Shown here in pieces: positions 51,757 to 60,081 of a DNA stretch of 64,000 bases. Below the pieces are notes generated by a model, which was not told the origin of the DNA, made no database searches, and worked only from the letters and a program-made list of their open reading frames with translations. The position numbers were made by a program, and so were the translations under genes. Position 1 is the first letter of the stretch; each line of letters starts with the position of its first letter. Source of the stretch: Tabrizicola sp. (lineage in GTDB: Bacteria > Pseudomonadota > Alphaproteobacteria > Rhodobacterales > Rhodobacteraceae); assembly GCF_016793705.1 (NCBI RefSeq), contig NZ_JAEULO010000045.1, forward strand, positions 1 to 64,000, read 5' to 3'.

Positions 51757-53565
51757 ATGGCACGCGCACCCCTTCTCCAGCTTTCCGGCATTTCCCTGAC
51801 CTTCGGCGGCAATCCGGTTTTCGACGACCTGTCGCTCACCGTCCAGCCCGGCGACCGCATAGCGCTGGTGGGGCGCAACGGGTCGGGCAAGTCGACGCTG
51901 ATGAAGGTGATGGCGGGGTTGGTGGAGCCCGACCACGGGACCCGCACCGTCCCCCCCGGCGTGACCGTGGGCTATATGGAGCAGGAGCCGGACCTGACGC
52001 GCTTCGCCACGCTCGGCGATTTCGCGGCCTCGAACCTGCCGGAGGGGCAGGACTACCGCCTCGCCGTGGTGGCCGAGGGGCTGAAGTTCGACCCCACAAC
52101 CCCCGTCGCCACCGCCAGCGGAGGGGAACGCCGCCGCGCCGCACTGGCCAAGCTTCTGGCCGAGGCGCCGGAGCTGATGCTCTTGGACGAGCCGACCAAC
52201 CATCTCGACATCCAGGCGATCGAATGGCTGGAGCGCGAGCTGCTGGAAACCCGCGCCGCCTTCGTCCTCATCTCACACGACCGCGCCTTCCTGCGGGCCT
52301 TATCGAAGGCGACGCTCTGGATCGACCGCGGCGAGGTGCGCCGCCGGGAAGCGGGCTTCGAGGGGTTCGAGGACTGGCGCGAGACGGTCTGGGCCGAGGA
52401 GGACGAGGCCCGCCACAAGCTTGACCGCAAGATCAAGGCCGAGGCGAAATGGGCGGTGGAAGGCATCAGCGCGCGCAGGAAGCGCAACATGGGCCGCGTC
52501 CGCGCGCTTCAGGCGCTGCGGGCCGAGCGCAGCGCGCAGATCCGGCGGCAGGGCACGGCGGCCTTTGCGCTGGACGCAGGGCCGACCTCGGGCAAGAAGG
52601 TCATCGAGGCGCAGGGCCTGACCAAGGCCTATGGCGACAAGCAGATCGTCAAGGGCTTCGACCTGCGCGTATTGCGCGGCGACCGGGTGGCCTTCGTCGG
52701 GCCGAACGGCGTGGGGAAAACCACGCTTCTCAAGATGTTGACCGGCGAAGTTCAACCGGATTCCGGGGCCGTCACACTGGGGACCAACCTGGAGATCGCG
52801 GTCTTCGACCAGACCCGCACGAGGCTCGACCTCGACGCGAGCCTCTGGGACAACCTGACCGTCGATCCGCTGATGCGCGTCTCGGGCAGTTCGGATCAGG
52901 TCATGGTACGCGGCACGCCGAAGCATGTGGTGGCCTATCTCAAGGATTTCCTCTTCGACGAAAGACAGGCCCGCGCCCCGGTGCGCAGCCTTTCCGGCGG
53001 CGAACGTGCGCGGCTCTTGCTGGCCAAGCTGATGGCGCAACCCTCGAACCTTCTGATTCTCGACGAACCGACCAACGACCTCGATGTCGAGACGCTGGAC
53101 CTGTTGCAGGACATTCTGGGCGACTATGACGGCACGGTGCTGGTCGTCAGCCACGACCGCGATTTCATCGACCGGATCGCCACCGCGACGGTGGCGATGG
53201 AGGGCGGGGGCAGGGCGCAGGTCTATCCTGGCGGCTGGTCGGACTATGCCGCGCAACGCCCCGCGCCGGTGGAACCCCCGGCGAAATCCGCGCCGAAGGC
53301 CCCGGTGGTGACAGCCGCAAAACCGGAACCGGCCGCGAAACCCGGCGGTCTTTCCTTCACCGAGAAGAAGCGCCTCGACGACCTGCCCGAGCTGATCGCC
53401 CGGCTGGAAGCCGAGATCGGCAAGCTGACCGCGCTTCTTGCCGACCCCGGCCTCTTCACTCGCGAGCCGGTGAAATTCCGCAAGGCGACCGAGGCGCTGG
53501 CCGAGCGGCAAACTGCGCTCGACGCCGCCGAATCCGAATGGCTGGATTTGGCCGACCGCGCCTGA
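51757..53565 (+). CDS. ABC-F family ATPase (Uup-like)
   Basis: 602 residues with two ABC ATPase domains and no membrane region. Domain 1 has Walker A VGRNGSGKST, signature ASGGERRRAALAKLL and LLDEPTNHLD. Domain 2 has GPNGVGKTT, signature LSGGERARLLLAKLM and ILDEPTNDLD. The connecting P-site linker is helical and basic (about 215-260). A C-terminal coiled-coil region (LPELIARLEAEIGKLTALL) identifies the Uup subgroup, involved in ribosome function or DNA-related repair. An APxxxPxAKPG-rich spacer precedes the coiled coil. Confidence 0.93.
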   Translation: MARAPLLQLSGISLTFGGNPVFDDLSLTVQPGDRIALVGRNGSGKSTLMKVMAGLVEPDHGTRTVPPGVTVGYMEQEPDLTRFATLGDFAASNLPEGQDYRLAVVAEGLKFDPTTPVATASGGERRRAALAKLLAEAPELMLLDEPTNHLDIQAIEWLERELLETRAAFVLISHDRAFLRALSKATLWIDRGEVRRREAGFEGFEDWRETVWAEEDEARHKLDRKIKAEAKWAVEGISARRKRNMGRVRALQALRAERSAQIRRQGTAAFALDAGPTSGKKVIEAQGLTKAYGDKQIVKGFDLRVLRGDRVAFVGPNGVGKTTLLKMLTGEVQPDSGAVTLGTNLEIAVFDQTRTRLDLDASLWDNLTVDPLMRVSGSSDQVMVRGTPKHVVAYLKDFLFDERQARAPVRSLSGGERARLLLAKLMAQPSNLLILDEPTNDLDVETLDLLQDILGDYDGTVLVVSHDRDFIDRIATATVAMEGGGRAQVYPGGWSDYAAQRPAPVEPPAKSAPKAPVVTAAKPEPAAKPGGLSFTEKKRLDDLPELIARLEAEIGKLTALLADPGLFTREPVKFRKATEALAERQTALDAAESEWLDLADRA

Positions 53566-53760
53566 GCGGCGGGAACAAGCGGGGCCTTGCCCAAAGCGCC
53601 CGGGTTCCTCGGCGCATCCTCGCGCGCACCGGACACGGGTCATCAAGCGCGCGTGAGGAGCCATTGTGCAGGGGCGCAACACTCCCCATTCCCTAGCCGA
53701 GCCGACTGGAACCGTTCCGGTTGATCGAAGGTTTTCGTCGGCCAGAACAAGGAGACAGAA

Positions 53761-54360
53761 ATGAAAACTATCGCAGCATTGATCGCTACCGCCACCCTGA
53801 CCGCCCCCGCCTTCGCGGGCGGCCCTGTTGCCGTCGCCGAGGAGCCGGTCATCGTTCCCGCCGCTGAACCCTATGTCGCTCCGGGCCTCGACTGGACCGG
53901 TGCCTATGTTGGTGCCCAGCTCGGCTATGGCGACGTCGATTCGAACGGTGCGGGCCTTGATGGCAACGGCTGGCTCGGTGGTGTCCATGCAGGCTACCGC
54001 TGGGATCTGGGCAACTGGGTTGCCGGCGGCGAATTGTCCTGGGACAAGGCCAAGATCGACCTCGGTGCCGCAGCTGGCGACGAGCTTGACAGCGTTGCCG
54101 CGCTGAAACTGATGGCCGGCCGCGAGATCGGCAACAGCCTGGTCTACGGTACGCTCGGCGCTGCCCAGGCAAAGGCCAGCGTCGGCGGGGCGGATCTTTC
54201 GGACAACGGTCTGGTCTACGGCCTGGGCTTCGACTACGCCGTGAATGATCGCTGGACCGTGGGCGGCGAGGTTCTGCAGCACAACTTCGACGACTTCGAT
54301 GCCTCGGGCGTTGATTTCGACGCGACCACGATCAAGGCCAAGGTCGGACTTCGGTTCTGA
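53761..54360 (+). CDS. Outer-membrane beta-barrel protein (Omp25/opacity-like)
   Basis: 199 residues. A signal peptide (MKTIAALIATATLTAPAFA), a short AVAEEPVIVPAAEPYV periplasmic stretch, and then DWTGAYVGAQLGYGDV starting an eight-stranded barrel with alternating aromatic/glycine strands. It ends in KAKVGLRF, the outer-membrane C-terminal phenylalanine signal. This is the Rhodobacterales/Rhizobiales porin-family (OmpA-like barrel) type. An AAGGAGAC sequence precedes the ATG. Confidence 0.9.
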   Translation: MKTIAALIATATLTAPAFAGGPVAVAEEPVIVPAAEPYVAPGLDWTGAYVGAQLGYGDVDSNGAGLDGNGWLGGVHAGYRWDLGNWVAGGELSWDKAKIDLGAAAGDELDSVAALKLMAGREIGNSLVYGTLGAAQAKASVGGADLSDNGLVYGLGFDYAVNDRWTVGGEVLQHNFDDFDASGVDFDATTIKAKVGLRF

Positions 54361-54399
54361 TCAGGGCTTTTGCGGCGCGGCTCCCCCCGCGCCGCATCC

Positions 54400-54879
54400 C
54401 TACCGGCAGGCGACCGGCTGCAACAGGAAGCTGCGGTCATCGCCGGAATTGCGCTCGAGCGTGGCGAATCCGGTTTCGTTCTCGAACGACATGCCAAGGC
54501 TCGAGACCTTGATCAGGATCGCGCCATTCTTCGCAGGGGTGATCGCGAATCCCCCGGCATCGCCTTCCATCCCGCAATAAAGCGTGTCTCCGCCCTCATT
54601 CTCGCAATAGCCAAAGGCTTCGAATGCGCCGCCAGGTACACCGCGCAGGCGAAGTGTCAGATGGACGCCCAGCAACGGGTCGGCGATGGAGAAATCCGGG
54701 CTGATCGCGATGCGCGTGACCCGTTGGGCCGGGTGTTTTGCGAGATGGTCCTCGCTATAGCTGCGTGCATAGCAGCTGCCGGGGCCGGGGAACATCTGGT
54801 CTTGCGGGCTTTCTGCCCCGGCGGAGGTGGCCGCGCAGGCCGTGAAGATTGCCGCCCGGAAAGCTGATTTTCCTACCAC
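54400..54879 (-). CDS. Exported protein of unknown function
   Basis: 159 residues from a GTG at 54879, overlapping the end of the TPM-protein gene by seven bases. A signal peptide (about 22 residues ending SAGA) precedes a beta-rich mature domain with cysteines (GSCYARSYSED, FGYCENEGGDTLYCGM, PVACR). No family is recognised. Translational coupling to the TPM gene suggests a shared envelope role. Confidence 0.65.
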   Translation of the reverse strand: MVGKSAFRAAIFTACAATSAGAESPQDQMFPGPGSCYARSYSEDHLAKHPAQRVTRIAISPDFSIADPLLGVHLTLRLRGVPGGAFEAFGYCENEGGDTLYCGMEGDAGGFAITPAKNGAILIKVSSLGMSFENETGFATLERNSGDDRSFLLQPVACR

Positions 54880-55772
54880 TTTCCTGTCGCGCCCCCGCCC
54901 GAGGACCGGCCCCCGCCGAAGCCGCCGCCCCGGCTGCCGCGGTCGCGATTCTGGCTGCCGAAATTCTTGTCCCGGCGGGCATCGCGGCTGTTGAAGCTGA
55001 TCGGATAGGACTTGTGGTCGGAAAACCCGCAGGCCGAGCAGGTCAGGTGCTGCATCCCGAGGCCGGTCTCCTGCCGAGTTGGCTGCTGGATCACCTCGCG
55101 CGAGCGCTCGAGCGTCTGGGCGCCGCAGTTCGGGCAGGTCCGGTTCGCGCGACGGCCGCGCCAGATGCCGAAACCTGCCAGTCCGGCGATGGCGCCGAAG
55201 CCCAGAAGCGCCGTGCCGGCCCCCGACCCGTTGTCCTCAGCTTCTGACTCGAAGCCGTCGGTCAACGTCACCGGCTGGCCGGCAAGGAACGGCGTGATCA
55301 GCCGGTCGCGGGCCGAGGCGACCCCGGCCTCGATCCCGGCGGCGAACCGCCCGTCGCGCAGGGGGAGCAGGACGGCAGTGGACAAGACCCGCGCCGCGCG
55401 CCCGTCATAGACGGGGTCATAGCCGGACCCCAGCGCGATCCGGGCCTCTCGCGCCTGCGTGTCGAGGAGGAGAAGGATACCATCGTTGCGCTCGGCCCCG
55501 CCAACGCCCCAGGCGTTGAACAGCGCCTTGCCATAGCTCTCGATGGTCATGCCCGCGCCGCCCTCTGCCGCAAGGCCGGGAACGGTGACGACCACCATCT
55601 GCACCCCGGTCGCCGCGCGCGTGTCGGTCAGAAGGCGGGTGATCCGACCCTCCTCGGTGGCGTCCAGCACATCGGCGAAATCGGACAGCGTGTCGCTGAG
55701 CGGGGCGGGAAGATCTTCGGAAAACGCGGGCGCGGCAAGCGTCAGCGCGACGGCAAATACTCTGAGGAACAT
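54873..55772 (-). CDS. TPM-domain protein (YgcG family) with zinc-ribbon-like and Gly/Ser-rich tail
   Basis: 299 residues with a signal peptide (MFLRVFAVALTLAAPAFS). The TPM domain (about 25-150) shows VTVPGLAAEGGAGMTIESYGKALFNAWGVGG and DGILLLLDTQAREARIALGSGYD. A membrane helix (about 186-203) follows, then two CxxC pairs (CPNCG and CSACG) of a zinc-ribbon type. The tail is Gly/Ser-rich (GGGFGGGRSSGGG), as usual in the family. Function unresolved, possibly membrane or photosystem-related repair. The start lies 31 bases inside the 3' end of the decarboxylase gene on the same strand. Confidence 0.88.
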   Translation of the reverse strand: MFLRVFAVALTLAAPAFSEDLPAPLSDTLSDFADVLDATEEGRITRLLTDTRAATGVQMVVVTVPGLAAEGGAGMTIESYGKALFNAWGVGGAERNDGILLLLDTQAREARIALGSGYDPVYDGRAARVLSTAVLLPLRDGRFAAGIEAGVASARDRLITPFLAGQPVTLTDGFESEAEDNGSGAGTALLGFGAIAGLAGFGIWRGRRANRTCPNCGAQTLERSREVIQQPTRQETGLGMQHLTCSACGFSDHKSYPISFNSRDARRDKNFGSQNRDRGSRGGGFGGGRSSGGGATGKW

Positions 55773-57154
55773 GATGCAAGCATTTCTTTAACTGTCTTTG
55801 CGATCAGCATGACATCTTCCTCGCAACAGTCAAATGATCCGACCTGCACCCTTATCGCAAAGCGCCCGTCCACCCGGGTCTGCGTCAGGTAGATCCGGCC
55901 ATCGTCGTTGATCCGCTGCAAAAGCCGTTCCGTGGCCGCATCTGTTTCCAAAGCGAAGCTGAAGAGCGAGAGGCGCGGCTCGGTCACGATTCGCACCCCC
56001 GGCAGTGCCGCCAGCTGGTCGCGCGCGGTCAGCGCCCAGGCGACGTGATTCCGAATCCGCTCCCGCAGGCCCTCCAGCCCGTAGGCCCGCAGGACGAACC
56101 ACAGCTTCAACGCCCGGAACCGGCGGCCGAGCGGCACCGTCCATTCGTTGAAATTGACGATCTCCTCGCGCCCCGCCGTCTCCAGGTAGGTCGGCCGCAG
56201 GCCCAGCGTGCGCACCTGGGCGCCCGGGTCCTTCAGGAACTGGATGGAACAGTCGAACTGCGCGCCCAGCCATTTGTGTGGGTTGAAGACGATGGACTCC
56301 GCCCCCTCGACGCCCGCCCACAGATCGCGGAACTCCGGGCAGATCATCGCGCTGCCCGCCCAGGCCGCGTCGACATGGACCGGCAGGCCCGCGGCCTTCG
56401 CCGCGGCGATGCACTCGCCGATCCGGTCGAAGGCGCCCACGCTGGTCCCACCAGCGCAGAGGATCACTCCCGCGGGCCGCAACCCCGCAGAGCGGTCCGC
56501 CTCGATCGCCGCCGCAAGCGCCGCGCCGGTCATCGCCCTGTCGGCATCCGTCGCCACCTTGACCAGGTTCTGCTGCCCTACGCCTGCCACCCTTATCGCC
56601 TTGTCGACCGAGGAATGCGTCTCGGCACTGGCGTAGAAGCGCAGAACCGGCATGCCAGACAGCCCCTCGTCCAGTCCCTTCCACGCCAGGGCCTGCTCGC
56701 GCATGGTCAGCACGGCGGACAGTGTCGCGTTGGTCGCCGAATCGTGGATCGTGCCGACAAACCCTTCCGGCAGGCCCAAGGCCTGGCGCAGCCAGTCGAC
56801 CATCACCTGCTCCACCTCGGTCGCGGCGGGCGAGGTCTGCCAGATCAAGGCATTGCAGGCCATCGCATTGACCAGCTGCTCCGCCAGCATCGAGGCCGGG
56901 GCGGCATTCGCGGGGAAATAGGCGAAGAAGCGGGGGTGCTGCCAATGGGTCATGCCATCCGGCACGATCCGCTCGAAATCGGCCCAGATCGCCTCCATGG
57001 CTTCGGCGGCCTCGGGCGGGGCAGGGGGCAGCTGCCGGGCCACCGCGCCTGGCACCAGCGGCGCCCTGACCGGACGGTTGCGCAAGGTTGCGTGGTACTC
57101 CGCCGCCCAGTCCGCCGCCCGTTTCGACCAGTGCCGCAAGCCTTCGTGGTCCAT
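55742..57154 (-). CDS. Pyridoxal-dependent decarboxylase (aromatic L-amino-acid decarboxylase family)
   Basis: 470 residues, PLP group II decarboxylase. It includes THWQHPRFFAYFPANAAPAS, WQTSPAATEVEQVMVDWL, the histidine AETHSSVDKAIRVAGVG stacking on PLP, VHVDAAWAGSAMICPEFR, and the Schiff-base lysine K294 in FNPHKWLG. It converts aromatic amino acids such as tryptophan, tyrosine or DOPA to amines; the substrate cannot be told. Upstream of the start is an AT-rich stretch (GTTAACGTGTTAAT, 57171-57184) likely to hold its promoter or operator. Confidence 0.92.
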   Translation of the reverse strand: MDHEGLRHWSKRAADWAAEYHATLRNRPVRAPLVPGAVARQLPPAPPEAAEAMEAIWADFERIVPDGMTHWQHPRFFAYFPANAAPASMLAEQLVNAMACNALIWQTSPAATEVEQVMVDWLRQALGLPEGFVGTIHDSATNATLSAVLTMREQALAWKGLDEGLSGMPVLRFYASAETHSSVDKAIRVAGVGQQNLVKVATDADRAMTGAALAAAIEADRSAGLRPAGVILCAGGTSVGAFDRIGECIAAAKAAGLPVHVDAAWAGSAMICPEFRDLWAGVEGAESIVFNPHKWLGAQFDCSIQFLKDPGAQVRTLGLRPTYLETAGREEIVNFNEWTVPLGRRFRALKLWFVLRAYGLEGLRERIRNHVAWALTARDQLAALPGVRIVTEPRLSLFSFALETDAATERLLQRINDDGRIYLTQTRVDGRFAIRVQVGSFDCCEEDVMLIAKTVKEMLASCSSEYLPSR

Positions 57155-57311
57155 CCTTCACCCCTGTTTTGTTAACGTGTTAATTACTTCAGTCCTGTGC
57201 ACTCTGGCAAGGTTCCACCCTCTTGCCGCCACGCAAGTTCCTTTTTCCCGCCATCGGATCTCGTTAAGGCTATGCTGGACAAAACCCAAGTCCGATCCTG
57301 TGAGAGGTCCC

Positions 57312-57932
57312 ATGACACTGCACCGCCGTTCCGCTCTTCTGGGCCTCTCGGTCCTGCTCTTGTCCGCCTGCGTCGGGGGGGGCGGCAAGTTCGAGACCGA
57401 CTACACGCCGGTCCCCGCCGACCTGGCGAAATCCTGGCGCCTGGCCGAGGTGCGGGTTTCGGTGCCGAAGACGCTGGTGGTGTCCGAGGCGAAGACGCTC
57501 TTGCCCCGCGCCGACATCGTCTGGCGCGAGGACCCGCTTGGCGACCGCCATGCCCAGGTCGGCAAGATCATCCAGGCCGCCGTCCTGCGCGGCGCCCAGG
57601 GCTTGCGCGGCTCGCGTCCGGTGATCATTTCGATCACCGTGACCCGTTTCCACGCCCTGACCTTCGAGGCGGAACTGTCGAACAGCGACTGGGGCGTCCA
57701 CAACGTCGACTTCACCGCGCAGGTGCTGGATGCCCGCACGGGCGAGGTGCTTCTACCCGCCACCGCGATCCGCGCAGAAACCCCGGCCTGGTCGGGCGCC
57801 CGGATGAAGGAAGCCCGCCGCAAGGGCATCACCCAGAAGTCGATGATCACCAACCATGTCGCGGCGACCGTGGCCGGCTGGCTGGGGCTCGGGCCGGACA
57901 ACCGGGGCAGCTTCACCCGCCAGGGCGACTGA
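57312..57932 (+). CDS. Lipoprotein of unknown function (DUF6778-like)
   Basis: 206 residues from the ATG at 57312 (GTGAGAGG upstream). The lipobox LLLSACVGG at about residues 16-23 gives lipid attachment at cysteine 20. The mature part (VPADLAKSWRLAEVRVSVPKTLVVSEA, DIVWREDPLGDRHAQV) resembles conserved Rhodobacterales lipoproteins that I associate tentatively with DUF6778. Its location would be the periplasmic face of a membrane. Function unknown. Confidence 0.8.
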   Translation: MTLHRRSALLGLSVLLLSACVGGGGKFETDYTPVPADLAKSWRLAEVRVSVPKTLVVSEAKTLLPRADIVWREDPLGDRHAQVGKIIQAAVLRGAQGLRGSRPVIISITVTRFHALTFEAELSNSDWGVHNVDFTAQVLDARTGEVLLPATAIRAETPAWSGARMKEARRKGITQKSMITNHVAATVAGWLGLGPDNRGSFTRQGD

Positions 57933-57962
57933 AGGCCTGGGCAGGGAAGGGCGGGGCGCGGC

Positions 57963-58304
57963 TCATCCCAGCGCGGCCTGCACCTTCTTCGGCAGGCCCG
58001 CCCGGATCAGCGCATAAGAGGTGGCGATGCGTTCGCGCAGCTCGTCATCCGTCACCCGCCCGAAGGGAATCCTTGCCCAGGAGGCATGAAGATAGGGCGC
58101 GCGGATCGCGCGGCCGGTCTCGATCAACAGCCGAGCGGTCTCGACATGGTCGGTCTTGACCGACACCCCGTCGCCCATCTGGCCGATGATCGCGAACATC
58201 TTGCTGCCGACCTTCCAGCAATCATGCTCCGGCCCGAAAGGCTGGCTGACTGCGGCGCCCGGAAAGCTGCCGCAGAAGGCGTTGACGAAGGCGCGGTCCT
58301 GCAT
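57963..58304 (-). CDS. MmcQ/YjbR family DNA-binding protein
   Basis: 113 residues from the ATG at 58304 (upstream frame is non-homologous). It contains the YjbR core: FPGAAVSQPFGPEHDCWKVGSKMFAIIG, SVKTDHVETARLLIETG, HASWARIPF and the terminal SYALIRAGLPKKV. The fold is a small CyaY-like alpha/beta domain reported to bind DNA. Convergent with the lipoprotein gene. Confidence 0.9.
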   Translation of the reverse strand: MQDRAFVNAFCGSFPGAAVSQPFGPEHDCWKVGSKMFAIIGQMGDGVSVKTDHVETARLLIETGRAIRAPYLHASWARIPFGRVTDDELRERIATSYALIRAGLPKKVQAALG

Positions 58305-58484
58305 GGCGGAATTCCCTTGGCGGAGGTCGGGGGCTGATGTATGTCCTACACCCATGACGACATTGCGCAACCTCCGCATCTGCTGCATTACCCGCTGACT
58401 TCGGTCGCGCGGGCGCTTCGTCATTCCCCTTGGATGAAAAGCCGGTCCCGCGCGGGGTGATAGCGCACGCTTGGGACGACTGAC

Positions 58485-59924
58485 ATGGTGACGATCCGCC
58501 TGACCAATTCGAAGACCCGGAAGAAGGAGGACTTCGTCCCCATCGACCCGGAAAACGTGCGGATGTATGTCTGCGGCCCCACCGTCTATGACCGCGCGCA
58601 CCTCGGCAACGCCCGGCCGGTGGTGGTGTTCGACATGCTCTTCCGGCTGCTGCGCCATGTCTACGGCGAGGGGCATGTGACCTATGTCAGGAACTTCACC
58701 GACGTCGACGACAAGATCAACGCCGAGGCGCTGCGGCGGCAGAAGGCCGGGGCTCCGGGGACGCTGGAAGAGCTGATCCATGAGCGCACCGAGGAGACGA
58801 TCGCCTGGTATCACGCCGACATGGACGCCCTTGGGGCGCTGCGGCCCACTGTCGAGCCGCGCGCGACGGAATTCATCGCCCAGATGATCGCGATGACCGA
58901 AGGGCTGATCGCCTCCGGCCACGCCTATGCCGTTGAAGGCCATGTGCTCTTCCGCGTCCGGTCCTACAAGGACTACGGCAAGTTGTCGGGTCGCTCGGTC
59001 GACGACATGATCGCGGGCGCGCGGGTCGAGGTCGCGCCCTTCAAGGAAGACCCGATGGATTTCGTGCTGTGGAAGCCGTCCTCGGGTGAGGAGCCGGGCT
59101 GGGACAGCCCCTGGGGCAGGGGTCGCCCCGGCTGGCACATCGAATGCTCGGCGATGGCGCAAGAGTTGCTGGGCGAGAGCTTCGACATCCATGGCGGGGG
59201 CTTGGACCTGCAATTCCCGCACCATGAGAACGAGATCGCCCAGAGCGCCTGCGCCCACCCCCACGGCGATTTCGCGCACTACTGGCTGCACAACGAGATG
59301 TTGCAGGTCGAGGGGAAGAAGATGTCCAAGAGCCTGGGCAACTTCTTCACCGTGCGCGATCTGCTGGACCAGGGCATCCCGGGTGAGGTGATCCGGTTTG
59401 TCCTGCTGATGACGCACTACCGCAGCCCGATGGACTGGACGGCCGAGAAGGCAGCTGAAGCACAAAAAACTTTGATGAAGTGGCGCAAGTTCGTCACCGG
59501 CGTGAAGCCTAGCGAAGCAGATCATCGTGTGATCGCGGCCCTGTCAGACGATCTCAACACGGCAGGCGCGATAGCCGTGTTGCATGAGTTGGCGAAGAGT
59601 GGGGATGCTCCCTCGTTGGCGGCTTCTGCGCATCTGCTTGGATTACTTACAAACAAACTGGGAGACTGGCCAACGCAAGACGACTTCAGCGAAGAAGTAC
59701 GGGCATTGATCAAGCGACTCGCACAAGCGTGGGCAAATTATCGTGATCAGAAAGACTGGCAGCGCGCAGACCAAATTCGCGATGCTCTGCTGGGTTTGGG
59801 CGTTCGCGTGACCCAAAAGACAGCGCAGCATTGGGAAGTCCGTTACGAAAACCCAGATATGATCTCGTTGGCCGAGAGGGAGGAGAGAGTAGCGGCTCTG
59901 GCCCGGCTGGAGGCGCTGCAATGA
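58485..59924 (+). CDS. cysS: Cysteinyl-tRNA synthetase
   Basis: 479 residues. Class Ia synthetase: HIGH-type HLGN within [16 protein letters not shown], zinc ligands in YVCGPT, IECSAM and [11 protein letters not shown], and KMSKS in [12 protein letters not shown]. It charges tRNA-Cys. Base composition changes within the gene: from about 59450 to 59880 hand-counted GC is about 55% against about 65% upstream, with a more even codon choice, while the frame remains intact. The ATG is at 58485. Two TTCGAA palindromes follow it. Confidence 0.95.
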   Translation: MVTIRLTNSKTRKKEDFVPIDPENVRMYVCGPTVYDRAHLGNARPVVVFDMLFRLLRHVYGEGHVTYVRNFTDVDDKINAEALRRQKAGAPGTLEELIHERTEETIAWYHADMDALGALRPTVEPRATEFIAQMIAMTEGLIASGHAYAVEGHVLFRVRSYKDYGKLSGRSVDDMIAGARVEVAPFKEDPMDFVLWKPSSGEEPGWDSPWGRGRPGWHIECSAMAQELLGESFDIHGGGLDLQFPHHENEIAQSACAHPHGDFAHYWLHNEMLQVEGKKMSKSLGNFFTVRDLLDQGIPGEVIRFVLLMTHYRSPMDWTAEKAAEAQKTLMKWRKFVTGVKPSEADHRVIAALSDDLNTAGAIAVLHELAKSGDAPSLAASAHLLGLLTNKLGDWPTQDDFSEEVRALIKRLAQAWANYRDQKDWQRADQIRDALLGLGVRVTQKTAQHWEVRYENPDMISLAEREERVAALARLEALQ

Positions 59925-59939
59925 CGCCTCTCACGCGCC

Positions 59940-59985
59940 GCAAATTTCTTCGAAGAAATTTGCCAAAATCCTTCGAAGGATTTTG
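59940..59985. repeat. Twin perfect palindromes centred on TTCGAA, downstream of cysS
   Basis: A 24-base perfect palindrome (59940-59963) is directly followed by a 22-base one (59964-59985); both are centred on TTCGAA, with A/T-rich arms (CAAATTTC and CAAAATCC). Either strand can fold into two consecutive hairpins, which suits a bidirectional terminator or a mobile REP-like unit. Confidence 0.8.
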
Positions 59986-60014
59986 CGACTTTGCTTCGAC
60001 CGTGGTTAAGCCCA

Positions 60015-60076
60015 CCCTAACGCGCGCGACCAACCCCTTGAAATCGCTCACCCGAAATTTCTGTCCACCGTGGACA
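60015..60076 (-). repeat. Dispersed palindrome TGTCCACNGTGGACA plus conserved tail, copy 4
   Basis: Palindrome 60062-60076. On the minus strand GGGTTG follows 26 bases later (60036-60031) and CGTTAGGG 40 bases later (60022-60015), as in copies 2 and 3. The palindrome ends six bases before the citramalate synthase ATG. Confidence 0.8.
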
Positions 60077-60081
60077 CGCCC

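Noticed and set aside
52300-54282. 660-codon minus-strand frame over the ABC-F and barrel genes
   Set aside because: Antisense to two well-supported genes and of shadow composition.
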